This document shows positions 10,195 through 18,179 of a stretch of DNA of 64,000 nt, piece by piece. The position numbers and the translations under genes were made by a program. The notes beneath the pieces are model-generated. The model was not told the DNA's origin, ran no database searches, and saw nothing but the letters and a program-made list of their open reading frames with translations. Origin of the DNA: Deinococcus fonticola (GTDB taxonomy: Bacteria > Deinococcota > Deinococci > Deinococcales > Deinococcaceae); contig NZ_SMMH01000008.1 in NCBI RefSeq assembly GCF_004634215.1, positions 1 through 64,000 of the forward strand, in the 5' to 3' direction. Position 1 is the first letter of the stretch. The number at the start of each line of letters is the position of its first letter.

Positions 10195-11087
10195 CCGATC
10201 CGCGCCGCACCGAACATGTTCATCCGCAGTACACCCACCTGGATACCCTGCCGACCACCGAACTGGTGCAGGCCTTCGCCGATGACCAGCTGGGCGCCGT
10301 GCAGGCCGTGCAGAAGGCCGGGGCGTCCATTGCGGCGGCGGTGGACGCCGCGCTGCCCCGACTGGAACGCGGCGGACGACTCGTGTACGCCGGCGCCGGC
10401 ACCAGCGGCCGGCTGGGCGTGCTCGACGCCACCGAACTGACCCCCACCTTTTCCTGGCCCGCTGAACGCGCCGTGCCCCTCATCGCCGGGGGCGAACGCG
10501 CCATCCGTCAGGCTGTGGAAGGCGCAGAGGACAGCTTCGACCTGGGCATCAAAGACGCGCAGGCCGCGCAGCTTGGCCCGGACGACATCCTGATCGGCAT
10601 TGCCGCCAGCGGCACCACCCCCTACGTGCTGGGTGCGTTGCAGGCCGCCAGAGACGCAGGCGCGCTTACCATCGCCATGGCCAACAACCCCGGCGCCCCC
10701 ATTCTGAACGCCGCGCAGTGCGGCATTCTGCTCGACACCGGGCCGGAAATCATCAGCGGCTCTACCCGCCTGAAGGCCGGCACCGCGCAGAAAATCACAC
10801 TGAACACCATTTCCAGCGCCCTGATGGTAAGACTCGGCAAAGTGTACGGGAACCTGATGGTGGACGTGAAAGCCACCAACACGAAACTGGAAGGCCGCGC
10901 CGTCCGGCTGGTGCAACACGCCACCGAGAGAGACGAGGCCACAGCCCGCACGGCCCTTGAGGAAGCGAAGGGCAGCGTAAAAACCGCGATTGTCATGCTC
11001 GAATTAGGCTTGAAAGCCCGTGAGGCCGAGGAGTTGCTGGGAAGGCACGGCGGACATGCCCGGGCAGCGCTTCAAGAGAAACCGTAA
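10191..11087 (+). CDS. murQ: N-acetylmuramic acid 6-phosphate etherase
   Basis: A 298-residue SIS-domain etherase that cleaves the D-lactyl ether of MurNAc-6-P to give GlcNAc-6-P. Motifs are '[20 protein letters not shown]', '[15 protein letters not shown]', '[16 protein letters not shown]' and '[13 protein letters not shown]', all diagnostic of MurQ. The ATGA overlap with anmK implies translational coupling, and the pair catalyses consecutive steps. The C-terminal '[12 protein letters not shown]' end is complete. Downstream is a gene-poor scar. Confidence 0.96.
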   Translation: MTDPRRTEHVHPQYTHLDTLPTTELVQAFADDQLGAVQAVQKAGASIAAAVDAALPRLERGGRLVYAGAGTSGRLGVLDATELTPTFSWPAERAVPLIAGGERAIRQAVEGAEDSFDLGIKDAQAAQLGPDDILIGIAASGTTPYVLGALQAARDAGALTIAMANNPGAPILNAAQCGILLDTGPEIISGSTRLKAGTAQKITLNTISSALMVRLGKVYGNLMVDVKATNTKLEGRAVRLVQHATERDEATARTALEEAKGSVKTAIVMLELGLKAREAEELLGRHGGHARAALQEKP

Positions 11088-11625
11088 GAGAAGAATCCAG
11101 GCTAGGTACATAATCGAGTGGTGGGAGAAACGCGATTTCCGTCCCAGCACACGCCCTACAGAGGTTTCAATCCACTCCCGTCGTATAGGACAGGAGAACA
11201 CTGCGATACCCGGGGGCATTTCCGAGGGCTCTTATCCTCCTGGGTTTTCGCCGGAGTGTGGGGTTCGCGTGGCCCAGACAGGTACGCCAATCGGCTTACT
11301 TTTAGCAAAGCGGCTTTTTTTTGAAAGCGTGAGGGTGCAGAGTGGGGACGTGTTAGACAACACCGACCTGTTCCCCATCTGCTCGGAGGCGCAGCTTTTG
11401 GCGCTTCAGCGCGTTGAGTGGCTGAACCCTGAACGGCTGAGGCTCAAGCAAACGGCCCTGGCAGGAGTTGGCCTTGCTGATGCAGTTGAAGGGACGAACC
11501 CAGCGGATTATGCATGAGACCACACAGGACGTAAAGTCCATAGGAGACGGCCCGGACGGGAAGTTGTTCACACTGGCCTTGCTGAGGTTGCGGGGAAGAA
11601 TGTTGCCCCTGAGGGAGGAAAGGGA
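11088..11625. other. 538-base gene-poor scar between murQ and tldD
   Basis: No convincing gene. A 165-codon open frame (11020-11517, plus) overlaps the end of murQ, has no ribosome site and is low-complexity in composition, so I do not call it. A 72-codon minus frame (11353-11571) is also unconvincing. The stretch holds one CRISPR-like repeat (11164-11199), a weak GC-rich hairpin with TTTT (11209-11248) that could end the anmK-murQ transcript, and an eight-T run near 11313. It reads like debris of a lost mobile or CRISPR segment. Confidence 0.5.
11164..11199. repeat. solitary CRISPR-like repeat (type I-C style)
   Basis: The 36-base unit starts GTTTCAATCCAC, the conserved end of type I-C repeats when read in reverse. 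It continues into a hairpin: CTCCCGTC at 11175-11182 against GACAGGAG at 11189-11196 (7 of 8 pairs, 6-base loop), and ends GAAC. Read through, it encodes 'VSIHSRR', the kind of peptide that type I-C arrays produce in spurious ORFs. No second copy at repeat-plus-spacer distance was found on either side, and no cas gene is in the window. Confidence 0.5.
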
Positions 11626-13020
11626 ATGCTAGATCAGAATCTGGTTTCGGAGGTGCTGGGGGCAGCCCGGGCGGGTGGGGCGGACTTCAGCGAGTTGTTC
11701 GTGGAAGACACGCTGTCCACGACCTTGCGGCTGCATCAGGGGCAGGTGAAGGAGGCCGGAGGCGGCAACCTGTTCGGGGCGGGCCTGCGCCTGCTGTACG
11801 GCGATAAAGTCGTCTACGCGTACACGAACGACGTGACGGCGGACGGCCTGCGGCAACTGGCCGACGCGGTGGCGCAGGCACGTGGCGGGACGGGCATGAC
11901 CGACCGCAGTGGTGCAGGCGGGCTGGATTTTCGCCGTCTGGAAGTCAAGCCGCTGTACCAGGCGCGGCAGCATCCCCTCAGTCACGGAAAACGCGAGAAA
12001 CTGGCGCTGATGCAGCGTGCTCATGGGGCGGCGGCAGGCGTGGGCGACGTGAAAACGGTGGACGTGAATTACCTCGACCGCATTCAGAAAGTGCTGATCG
12101 CCAACAGCGAGGGCCTGTGGGCCGAGGACGAGCGGGTGTGGACGCGCCTGATGGTTTCAGCCATCGCCCAGGACGGCACCCTGCGCGAGCGCGGGTATTA
12201 CGGGCCGGGCGCCGGCAAGGGGCTGGAATTCTTCGAGGAGAAAACACCTGAAGCCATTGGCGCGGAGGCGGCCCGCATTGCGAACGCCATGCTGCGGGCC
12301 GAGTACGCCCCGGCGGGGAAACTGCCGGTGGTCATCGGGAACGAGTTCGGCGGGGTCATTTTCCACGAGGCCTGCGGGCACATTCTAGAAACGACGGCGG
12401 TGGAAAAGAACGCCAGCGTGTTCGCGGACAGAATGGGTCAGGCCATCGCCAGTTCGTGCGTGAGCGCCATCGACGACGGCACCATCGCGGGAGCGTGGGG
12501 CATGGTGAATGTCGATGACGAGGGCATGCCGGGGCAGCGCACGGTACTGATCGAAAACGGCGTGCTCAAGTCCTTCATGGTCGACCGGGTGGGCGAGCTC
12601 AAGACCGGATATAAGCGCACCGGCTCCGGGCGGCGGCAGAATTACACGTTTGCGCCGGCCAGCCGTATGCGCAGCACCTACATCGACAGGGGCGACAAGA
12701 CACCCGACGACCTGATCAAGTCCGTGTCGCACGGCATCTATGCCCGCACCATGGGCGGCGGCAGCGTCACGCCCGGAACGGGGGATTACAACTTCGCGGT
12801 GAACGAGGCGTACCTGATCGAGAACGGTGAGGTCACGCGCCCGCTGAAAGGCGCTTCGCTGGTGGGCAACGGGGCACGTGACCTGATGAACATCGTGGGT
12901 GTGGCAGGCGACCTGACGCTGGGGCAGGGCATGTGCGGCAGCGTGTCCGGCAGCCTCCCGACGGATGTGGGGCAACCGCACCTGCTGATCTCGGAAATTA
13001 CCGTGGGGGGCCGGGCATGA
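11626..13020 (+). CDS. tldD: TldD/PmbA-family metalloprotease, TldD subunit
   Basis: A 464-residue cytoplasmic metalloprotease subunit. The zinc motif HEACGH is at residues 247-252 ('GVIFHEACGHILE'), and 'GQGMCGSVSGSLPTDVGQP' near the C-terminus supplies the conserved cysteine region. TldD pairs with TldE to degrade unfolded or leader peptides; in E. coli the heterodimer matures microcins and affects CcdA. The partner follows 88-94 bases downstream. A purine-rich GAGGGAGGAAAGGG leader gives a strong ribosome site. Confidence 0.94.
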   Translation: MLDQNLVSEVLGAARAGGADFSELFVEDTLSTTLRLHQGQVKEAGGGNLFGAGLRLLYGDKVVYAYTNDVTADGLRQLADAVAQARGGTGMTDRSGAGGLDFRRLEVKPLYQARQHPLSHGKREKLALMQRAHGAAAGVGDVKTVDVNYLDRIQKVLIANSEGLWAEDERVWTRLMVSAIAQDGTLRERGYYGPGAGKGLEFFEEKTPEAIGAEAARIANAMLRAEYAPAGKLPVVIGNEFGGVIFHEACGHILETTAVEKNASVFADRMGQAIASSCVSAIDDGTIAGAWGMVNVDDEGMPGQRTVLIENGVLKSFMVDRVGELKTGYKRTGSGRRQNYTFAPASRMRSTYIDRGDKTPDDLIKSVSHGIYARTMGGGSVTPGTGDYNFAVNEAYLIENGEVTRPLKGASLVGNGARDLMNIVGVAGDLTLGQGMCGSVSGSLPTDVGQPHLLISEITVGGRA

Positions 13021-13114
13021 AAACGAATGCGAACCCGAGTGGAACGGGAGCCTTGCAAGGCGGAACACCGGAAACACGTCCTTTTACGAAATACGCGAAC
13101 GGGAGGGGATGCGC

Positions 13115-14482
13115 GTGACCGTGACCAACCGTCAATTGAGTCTGAGCGAGGCGCGGGCCTTTTTGCTGCAGGAAGCGGCCGCACGTAACGTGAAGCTGGA
13201 GGTCTACAGCTCACGCCACGCCAGCACGCAGATTCAGGCGTTTCAGGCCGAGGTGTCCGAATTCAAGCTGTCTACCCGGCAGGGCGTGGCGTTGCGGGCG
13301 CTGGTGCAGGGCGCGTGGGGGCAAAGCTACAGCGAGAACCTGTCGGAAGCGGCCCTCACGCGGGCGCTCGATGACGCGGTGGAGAACGCGGAACTGGTGA
13401 ATGCGGAGCAGGGCGCGGCGTTGCAGCAGTGGCCGGCCCCACCCGCCCTCGACCTGTACGGCGAGGGCCTCAGCGGCGTCACCGTGGAGCAGAAGGTGAA
13501 CGTGGCGCTGGAACTGGAACGCGCGGCGCGGGAAGCGGACGCGCGGGTGAAATCCATTCCCTACCTGCAATACCAGGACGCGGACATGCTGGTGGGTGTA
13601 GCCAACACCGAGGGGCTGGAGCGCGAAGATCGGCAGCTCTATGCCATGCAGTTCTCCTGCCCGCTGGTCAGCGAGGACGGGCAGAACAAGATGAAGGAGG
13701 ACTGGCAGTTCACACGCGAGTTCACGCAACTTGACCCCACGCAGACTTCCCTGCGGGCGGTAGAGAAATCGCTGGCCCTGCTGGGGGCGCGGCCCACCCC
13801 GACGGGAACGTTTCCGGCCCTGATCGACGGCGAGGCGCTGGCGGAACTGCTGGCGCTGTACAGCGTGATGTTCAGCGGCAAGTTCGTGGAGGAAGGCAAG
13901 AGTCCACTGGGGGGCCGGCTGGGCGAGCAGATCGTGAACCCGCTGGTCACCCTGCTGGACGACCCGCTGCGGCCTACCGGGCTAAACTCCCGCGCTTTCG
14001 ACGCGGAAGGTTGCCCCAGTGCGCCCCTGACGCTGATCGAGGCGGGGCAATTGACGTCGTTCCTGCACAACGCGGACACCGCCGCCCGCGCCGGGACGCG
14101 CAGCACCGGGCATGCCACGCGCCACGGGCTTCAGTCGGGTGTTACGGTCGGCCCCAGCAACCTGGTGATGCAGGCCGGGGCGACCAGCCCCGCCGAGTTG
14201 CAGCGTGACTTCACGGGGGTGCTGCTCACGGGCGTTTCCGGCGGACACGCGGGCGCCAACCCCATCACGGGCGATTTCAGCCTGGAATCCGAGGGCTTCT
14301 GGCTGGAGAACGGAGAGGTGGCGTATCCGCTGGACGTATTCACCGTGGCGGGAAATATTCTGGAACTGCTGAGTGACGTGGAAGCCGTCGGCAGCGAGCT
14401 GCACGACACGTATTACGCCGTGAGTGCGCCCAGCGTGCGCGTGAGCAAACTTGCGGTGGCGGGAGGACAGGCCAAAGATTAA
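13115..14482 (+). CDS. tldE: TldD/PmbA-family protein, TldE (PmbA) subunit
   Basis: About 455 residues, the non-catalytic partner of TldD: it lacks HExxxH but keeps the fold, with 'KLSTRQGVALRALVQGAWG' near the N-terminus, 'GLQSGVTVGPSNLVMQAG' and 'LLTGVSGGHAGANPITGDFS' in the C-terminal half. An ATG at 13109 is possible, but GGGAGGGG at 13101-13108 touches it, so the GTG at 13115 (6-base spacing) is a better start. A strong terminator follows the gene, so tldD-tldE is a two-gene unit. Confidence 0.92.
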   Translation: MTVTNRQLSLSEARAFLLQEAAARNVKLEVYSSRHASTQIQAFQAEVSEFKLSTRQGVALRALVQGAWGQSYSENLSEAALTRALDDAVENAELVNAEQGAALQQWPAPPALDLYGEGLSGVTVEQKVNVALELERAAREADARVKSIPYLQYQDADMLVGVANTEGLEREDRQLYAMQFSCPLVSEDGQNKMKEDWQFTREFTQLDPTQTSLRAVEKSLALLGARPTPTGTFPALIDGEALAELLALYSVMFSGKFVEEGKSPLGGRLGEQIVNPLVTLLDDPLRPTGLNSRAFDAEGCPSAPLTLIEAGQLTSFLHNADTAARAGTRSTGHATRHGLQSGVTVGPSNLVMQAGATSPAELQRDFTGVLLTGVSGGHAGANPITGDFSLESEGFWLENGEVAYPLDVFTVAGNILELLSDVEAVGSELHDTYYAVSAPSVRVSKLAVAGGQAKD

Positions 14483-14497
14483 GGGTCGAGCCACCGG

Positions 14498-14541
14498 AAG
14501 AACCCACCAGCCAGGCGCGACCTGAGTGGTGGGTTCTTTTT
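14498..14541 (+). terminator. intrinsic terminator of tldDE
   Basis: AAGAACCCACCA at 14498-14509 pairs perfectly over 12 bases with TGGTGGGTTCTT at 14527-14538, followed by TTT. It separates tldE from the convergent P450 gene. Confidence 0.9.
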
Positions 14542-14553
14542 GCTGTTGAGCCC

Positions 14554-15555
14554 TTACTCCAGCCGCAGGGGCACTCTGGCGTACCCGCCGCCAGGGGGCA
14601 GTTCGCGTTCTGTTTCACCGCCCAGCGACAGGCGTGTGGTGGCGTTCAGAAGTTCCTGCGTGAAGACGCGGAGTTCCAGCGTCGAGAGGGCCCGTCCGGG
14701 GCAGGCATGCGGCCCGGCACCGTACACGATGTTGGCGGGGGCGTTTTCCTCCGGGCCGAACCCGTCGGGATGGGAGAAGGTGCGCGGGTCGCGGTTGGCG
14801 GCTGTCCAGTTCACGTGCACAACGGTGCCGGCGGGAATGTCCACGCCGGCCAGGGTGGTGTGCTGGGTAGCGCGGCGGCGGTTGGCAACGAAAGGGCTGT
14901 CCTGGCGCAGAAGTTCGTCCAGCACCCGGTCAAACGCAGGAACCGGCAGGCCAGCGCGCAGGTGGGCTTGCAGTGCCGGGCTCTCCGCCAGGGCGTGCAG
15001 CACCACGCCGGTGCATAGGGCCAGCGAACCCAGATCACCCGCCGTCCAGTTGCGCAGGATGGACACCAGTTCCTCTTCGCGCAGCGGGCGGCCCAGGCAG
15101 TCATCCCGCATGAGCCTGGAGGTCACATCGTCGCCAGCAGGGTAGCCGGCGTGGTCGCGGCGCAGCGCCAGTTCGCCCTGAATGATCTCGTCGAAGGCGC
15201 GGGCCGCGCGGTTTTCTTCCATCCAGGCCAGCAGGCACGGTTCCAGGCCTGGCTGCCAGCCCAGCCAGCGCTGCTGCACACGCACGGCGTATTTCGCGCC
15301 CAGGTCGGTTACGGCCTCCACGGTGGCCGGAAGAGGCAGGTCAGCCAGCAGGGCCTGCATGACTTCGCGGGCCATGCTTTCAATGCTTTGCAGCGCGCCT
15401 CCGTCCATCAGGTACGGATCGATCAGGGCCCGGAACGCCGCGTGCTCGGCACCGTCCAGGCCGTTGGGCAGTTGCAGATGCCGCGACACGGCGCTGGAGT
15501 ACAACTGCGGCTGCGTCACGACTTCCAGCACTTCCCGGTGACCGTAAACCACCAC
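14554..15555 (-). CDS. cytochrome P450, probably 5'-frameshifted
   Basis: A haem-thiolate monooxygenase. The haem-ligand loop is 'YGAGPHACPGRAL' with Cys285, and the K-helix ExxR is E214-R217 ('DELLR'). The I-helix reads 'WTAGDLGSL', lacking the usual acid-Thr pair for O2 activation. The open frame starts at a GTG inside the fold (333 residues). P450-like sequence continues upstream in the same frame (DPRLTYDHHLRQCPVH) without a start codon, while an ATG at 15643 reads MTVDAAP in the neighbouring frame. Moving one base at the G5 run (15623-15627) would join them into about 362 residues. No redox partner is adjacent. The substrate is unknown. Confidence 0.85.
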   Translation of the reverse strand: MVVYGHREVLEVVTQPQLYSSAVSRHLQLPNGLDGAEHAAFRALIDPYLMDGGALQSIESMAREVMQALLADLPLPATVEAVTDLGAKYAVRVQQRWLGWQPGLEPCLLAWMEENRAARAFDEIIQGELALRRDHAGYPAGDDVTSRLMRDDCLGRPLREEELVSILRNWTAGDLGSLALCTGVVLHALAESPALQAHLRAGLPVPAFDRVLDELLRQDSPFVANRRRATQHTTLAGVDIPAGTVVHVNWTAANRDPRTFSHPDGFGPEENAPANIVYGAGPHACPGRALSTLELRVFTQELLNATTRLSLGGETERELPPGGGYARVPLRLE

Positions 15556-15669
15556 CTGATCGCCCTGCGCGTGAACAGGGCACTGTCTCAGGTGGTGGTC
15601 ATAAGTCAGCCGGGGATCTTCTGGGGGCGGCGTCGACGGTCATGCCCGCATGCTACGCCGCTCAACTTT

Positions 15670-15701
15670 ACAGGTGTCGCCCACGCGGGCGGTTTACCTG
15701 T
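15670..15701 (-). terminator. weak hairpin at the end of pprA
   Basis: ACAGGT at 15670-15675 pairs with ACCTGT at 15696-15701, and CGCCC with GGGCG inside, with a small internal loop. It overlaps the pprA stop codon on the minus strand. No U-tract follows. Confidence 0.35.
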
Positions 15702-16581
15702 TCAGGCCGTGACGCAGCACTTCGCCCAGTTGTTTGGTGATCAGGCCCTGGGCTTCTTCCAGTTCGGCGGTGGCGTTCTTGAGGGCGGTGCGGTACTCGT
15801 CGGCGTTGCGGCCAGCAGCATTTTTCAGGGTGTGGACAACAGCCTGCACCGCGAAGTGGGCTTCGGGCAGGCGGGCCAGGGCGGCGCCCGCTCCGGCGTG
15901 GCGGGCACCCAGCAGGGCGCCCAGCATCCCGACTTCCTCGCTGCGGCGCATCAGTTCGCGCTGGAAGGCGCGGTCTTTGATGCTGGTAATCACGTCCCAG
16001 GCGGCGTCCGAAAGGGCAGTCTGGGCCGAGACGGGGCGGTTCACCTCGACGAACAGGGTGTCGTTCTTGCGCCAGACGCGGTGGTGAACGCCGCCCTTGC
16101 CGCTCATCCAGTGCGTCTCGAAGTCGCGGGCGTGCTCGATCAGAATTTTCAGGCTGCTGGCGGGCAGGTCGGCGGGGGCGCGGTAACCGTCGCTGAGGGC
16201 GGCCCATTCGCTCAGGCCGTTTTCGTCGGTGGAGCGCATAGGTTCGTAGGCGCCGGCAATCGCACCGTATTGCTCATTGATGCGGGCCACCTCGCGCCCG
16301 TCGGTGAGCAGCAGGATATCGGTGCCGTCGTCGCTGACTCTGGCTTCGTGGGTCAGGTGGTGCAGGCCCAGGCCCCAGCGCTGGTGGGCGCTGCTCAGCG
16401 CCTCGCTGAGGGCCGCGTTCAGGGTCTGGGCGTCGGGCTGGCTGTCGGCCAGGGCGTGAACCTGGCTGTCCACGGCGGCGGTGCTCATCAGGGTATCGAA
16501 GGCCTCGAAAGGGCTGACGCTTGGCGCGGCTGGTGCGGGCGCTGTTTCGGTTTCAGTGGGTTTCGCTTTGACTCGTGCCAT
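15694..16581 (-). CDS. pprA: PprA, DNA repair protein of the radiation/desiccation response
   Basis: 295 residues, close to the 284 of D. radiodurans PprA. Conserved blocks as I recall them are visible: '[13 protein letters not shown]', '[14 protein letters not shown]', '[15 protein letters not shown]', '[20 protein letters not shown]' and '[16 protein letters not shown]'. PprA binds DNA ends, polymerises, stimulates ligases and helps chromosome segregation after irradiation; it is restricted to Deinococcus. The N-terminal 25 residues are low-complexity ([13 protein letters not shown]). A CATAAT box nine bases before the ATG, with no Shine-Dalgarno, suggests a near-leaderless mRNA, and an RDRM operator overlaps that promoter. 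Confidence 0.96.
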   Translation of the reverse strand: MARVKAKPTETETAPAPAAPSVSPFEAFDTLMSTAAVDSQVHALADSQPDAQTLNAALSEALSSAHQRWGLGLHHLTHEARVSDDGTDILLLTDGREVARINEQYGAIAGAYEPMRSTDENGLSEWAALSDGYRAPADLPASSLKILIEHARDFETHWMSGKGGVHHRVWRKNDTLFVEVNRPVSAQTALSDAAWDVITSIKDRAFQRELMRRSEEVGMLGALLGARHAGAGAALARLPEAHFAVQAVVHTLKNAAGRNADEYRTALKNATAELEEAQGLITKQLGEVLRHGLNR

Positions 16582-16591
16582 AACGGACTTA

Positions 16592-16608
16592 TTATGTCAT
16601 AAACAGAA
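16592..16608 (-). promoter_or_regulatory. radiation/desiccation response motif (RDRM) of pprA
   Basis: The plus-strand 17-mer TTATGTCATAAACAGAA matches the RDRM palindrome consensus TTATGTCATTGACATAA at 14 of 17 positions, with the left half intact. It starts 11 bases upstream of the pprA ATG and overlaps the minus-strand -10 (CATAAT). In Deinococcus this site binds the repressor DdrO, which is cleaved by the protease IrrE/PprI after DNA damage. Confidence 0.85.
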
Positions 16609-16631
16609 TGGATTGTGGGCGAGTCAGCCGG

Positions 16632-16637
16632 TATACT
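16632..16637 (+). promoter_or_regulatory. -10 box TATACT of the transporter leader
   Basis: TATACT is a strong -10 match 24 bases downstream of the RDRM, reading away from pprA. A weak TGGATT lies 17 bases upstream. The inferred RNA start is near 16643-16645. Confidence 0.5.
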
Positions 16638-16642
16638 GGTCA

Positions 16643-16723
16643 GCACAACCTTGCCCCCGTGGCGGGTTCCGGCGACCATACGCCGAACTGGAGGAGTCTG
16701 CTACCACGCCGGCTCCTTTTTTT
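16643..16723 (+). ncRNA. structured 5' leader, candidate riboswitch or attenuator
   Basis: About 80 bases between promoter and transporter fold into consecutive stems: AACCT(T)GCC with GGCGGGTT (loop CCCGT), CGGCG with CGCCG (loop ACCATA), then the 7-bp terminator stem with seven U. The loop ACCA can also pair with the upstream TGGT, giving a possible pseudoknot or competing fold. Leader stems followed by a terminator just upstream of a membrane ion transporter are what transcription-attenuating riboswitches look like. I do not recognise a known class (not fluoride, Mn2+, Mg2+, NiCo or guanidine by eye). Confidence 0.5.
16692..16723 (+). terminator. intrinsic terminator inside the transporter leader
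   Basis: AGGAGTC at 16692-16698 pairs with GGCTCCT at 16711-16717 (one G-U pair, 12-base loop) followed by a run of T through 16723. It lies 29 bases before the start codon, so read-through must be allowed for the transporter to be expressed. Confidence 0.75.
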
Positions 16724-16752
16724 CATGCCTTCATTCACCCCAAGGAAACGCC

Positions 16753-18102
16753 ATGCACGAAACCGCCGCGACCCATTCCCTCCTGACAGCCCTGGGCCTG
16801 CACCTCGGTGCCGCCCAGATCACCGGCCTCGCCCTGCTGCTGTTCCTCCTGACCTACCTGCTGATCCTGCTGGAAAAGTACGTTCACCGCACGGTGGCGG
16901 CCCTGCTGGGCGCGTGCGCCGTGATGTTGCTGGGCCTGCTGACGCCCGCGCAGGCCTGGGGCGCCATCGACTTCAATACCCTCTTTCTGCTGTTCGGCAT
17001 GATGAACATCGTGAACGTGCTGAGCCACAGCGGATTTTTCGACCTGGTGGCCCGCCGCGCCCTGACCCTCACGCGCGGCGAGCCGGTGCGCGTGCTGTGG
17101 ATTTTCAGTCTGCTGACCGCCGCTTTCAGTGCTCTTCTGGACAACGTGACCACGGTGCTGTTCATGGCCCCGGTGGTGGTGACGGTCGCCAGCCGCCTGG
17201 GCCTGAAGCCGCTGCCGTACCTGGTCGCCGTGATTCTGGCCAGCAATACCGGCGGCACCGCCACGCTGGTCGGCGACCCGCCCAACATCATCATCGGGTC
17301 CGTGGCTGGCAAAGGATTCGGGGACTTCCTGCTGAACGTCGCCCCCTACGCCATCCTGGTCACATTTATCGCCGTGGGGCTGATGCACCTGATGATGCGC
17401 CGTAACGGCTCACTGAAGGCCAACTTCAGCAGTGACCAGTTGCAGGCCGCGCTGCACGACCCCACACCGCTGCACACCGACCCGCCACTCATGAAAAAAG
17501 CCCTGTGGGTGTTCGCCGTGACCCTGCTGCTGTTCATGGTGGGCCACCCCATCGGGCTGGAAGCGGGCCTGATCGCCCTGACCACCAGCACCTTCCTGCT
17601 GCTGATCGCCCGCCTCGACCCGGCGGAACTGTTCGAGCGGGTCGAGTGGACGACCCTGCTGTTCTTCATGGGCCTGTTCGTGGTGGTCGGCGCCCTGGAA
17701 CACGCTGGGGTGTTCACACAGGTCGCGCAGGCGCTCACGCAGGCCGTCGGCGACGACATGGGCAAGGGAATCTTGCTGGTCGGGCTGTTCAGTGCCCTGA
17801 TCAGCGGGTTTGTCGACAACATCCCCTTCACCATCAGCATGGCGAGCGTGCTGAAAGAACTTCAGGGCACGCTGGGGAACAGCATGGAGCCGCTGTGGTG
17901 GGCGCTCTCGCTCGGCGCGTGCCTGGGCGGCAACCTCACCCTGATCGGCGCTTCGGCCAACATCGTGGTGTCGGACATCGCCCGGCGCGAGGGGCACCCC
18001 ATGAGCTTCACCGACTTCATGAAGTACGGCTTTCCGATTGCGACAGTCACCACGCTGGTCGCCGTGGGGCTGTACGCGCTGGTCTACACCCTGCGCGGGT
18101 AA
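16753..18102 (+). CDS. ArsB/NhaD/SLC13-superfamily ion transporter
   Basis: A 449-residue inner-membrane secondary transporter with about 11-12 hydrophobic helices. The superfamily repeats are visible: 'LLDNVTTVLFMAPVVV' and 'ASNTGGTATLVGDPPNIIIG' in the first half, 'ISGFVDNIPFTISMASV' and 'LGGNLTLIGASANIV' in the second. The duplicated DN-hairpin and GDPPN/GASAN elements bind the ion. AAGGAAA six bases before the ATG supports the start; a longer in-frame ORF begins in the leader and is rejected because it would run through the terminator hairpin. The substrate could be Na+, arsenite, citrate or another anion. Confidence 0.85.
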   Translation: MHETAATHSLLTALGLHLGAAQITGLALLLFLLTYLLILLEKYVHRTVAALLGACAVMLLGLLTPAQAWGAIDFNTLFLLFGMMNIVNVLSHSGFFDLVARRALTLTRGEPVRVLWIFSLLTAAFSALLDNVTTVLFMAPVVVTVASRLGLKPLPYLVAVILASNTGGTATLVGDPPNIIIGSVAGKGFGDFLLNVAPYAILVTFIAVGLMHLMMRRNGSLKANFSSDQLQAALHDPTPLHTDPPLMKKALWVFAVTLLLFMVGHPIGLEAGLIALTTSTFLLLIARLDPAELFERVEWTTLLFFMGLFVVVGALEHAGVFTQVAQALTQAVGDDMGKGILLVGLFSALISGFVDNIPFTISMASVLKELQGTLGNSMEPLWWALSLGACLGGNLTLIGASANIVVSDIARREGHPMSFTDFMKYGFPIATVTTLVAVGLYALVYTLRG

Positions 18103-18128
18103 GCCTGCGCCGGTAAAAGAGAGTCAGG

Positions 18129-18169
18129 CGAAAGCGGAAGACCGTCACTGGCCTTCCGCTTCGTCTTTT
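18129..18169 (+). terminator. intrinsic terminator after the ion transporter
   Basis: AAGCGGAAG at 18132-18140 pairs over 9 bases with CTTCCGCTT at 18153-18161, flanked by CG/CG and followed by TCTTTT. It could also serve the convergent gene ending at 18180. Confidence 0.85.
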
Positions 18170-18179
18170 GTATTGCCCT

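Noticed and set aside
11111..11131. Possible second, inverted CRISPR repeat fragment (GAGTGGTGGGAGAAAC)
   Set aside because: Only loosely resembles the repeat end GAGTGGATTGAAAC, needs gaps, and is in the opposite orientation; not enough to call an array.
11020..11517. 165-codon plus-strand open frame overlapping the murQ end
   Set aside because: Overlaps murQ by 68 bases out of frame, has no ribosome site and translates the CRISPR-like repeat; treated as non-coding scar.
15151..16602. 483-codon plus-strand open frame antisense to pprA and the P450
   Set aside because: Spans two real genes on the other strand, has no ribosome site and shows the Val/Gln/His-rich composition of an antisense GC-rich shadow.
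16655..16700. Similarity of the transporter leader to part of 5S rRNA (GCCGAACTGG)
   Set aside because: A ten-base match in a GC-rich hairpin can arise by chance, and the rest does not fold as 5S rRNA.
16615..16752. N-terminal extension of the ion transporter by 46 codons
   Set aside because: It would translate through the terminator hairpin and start upstream of the promoter; the ATG at 16753 has its own ribosome site.
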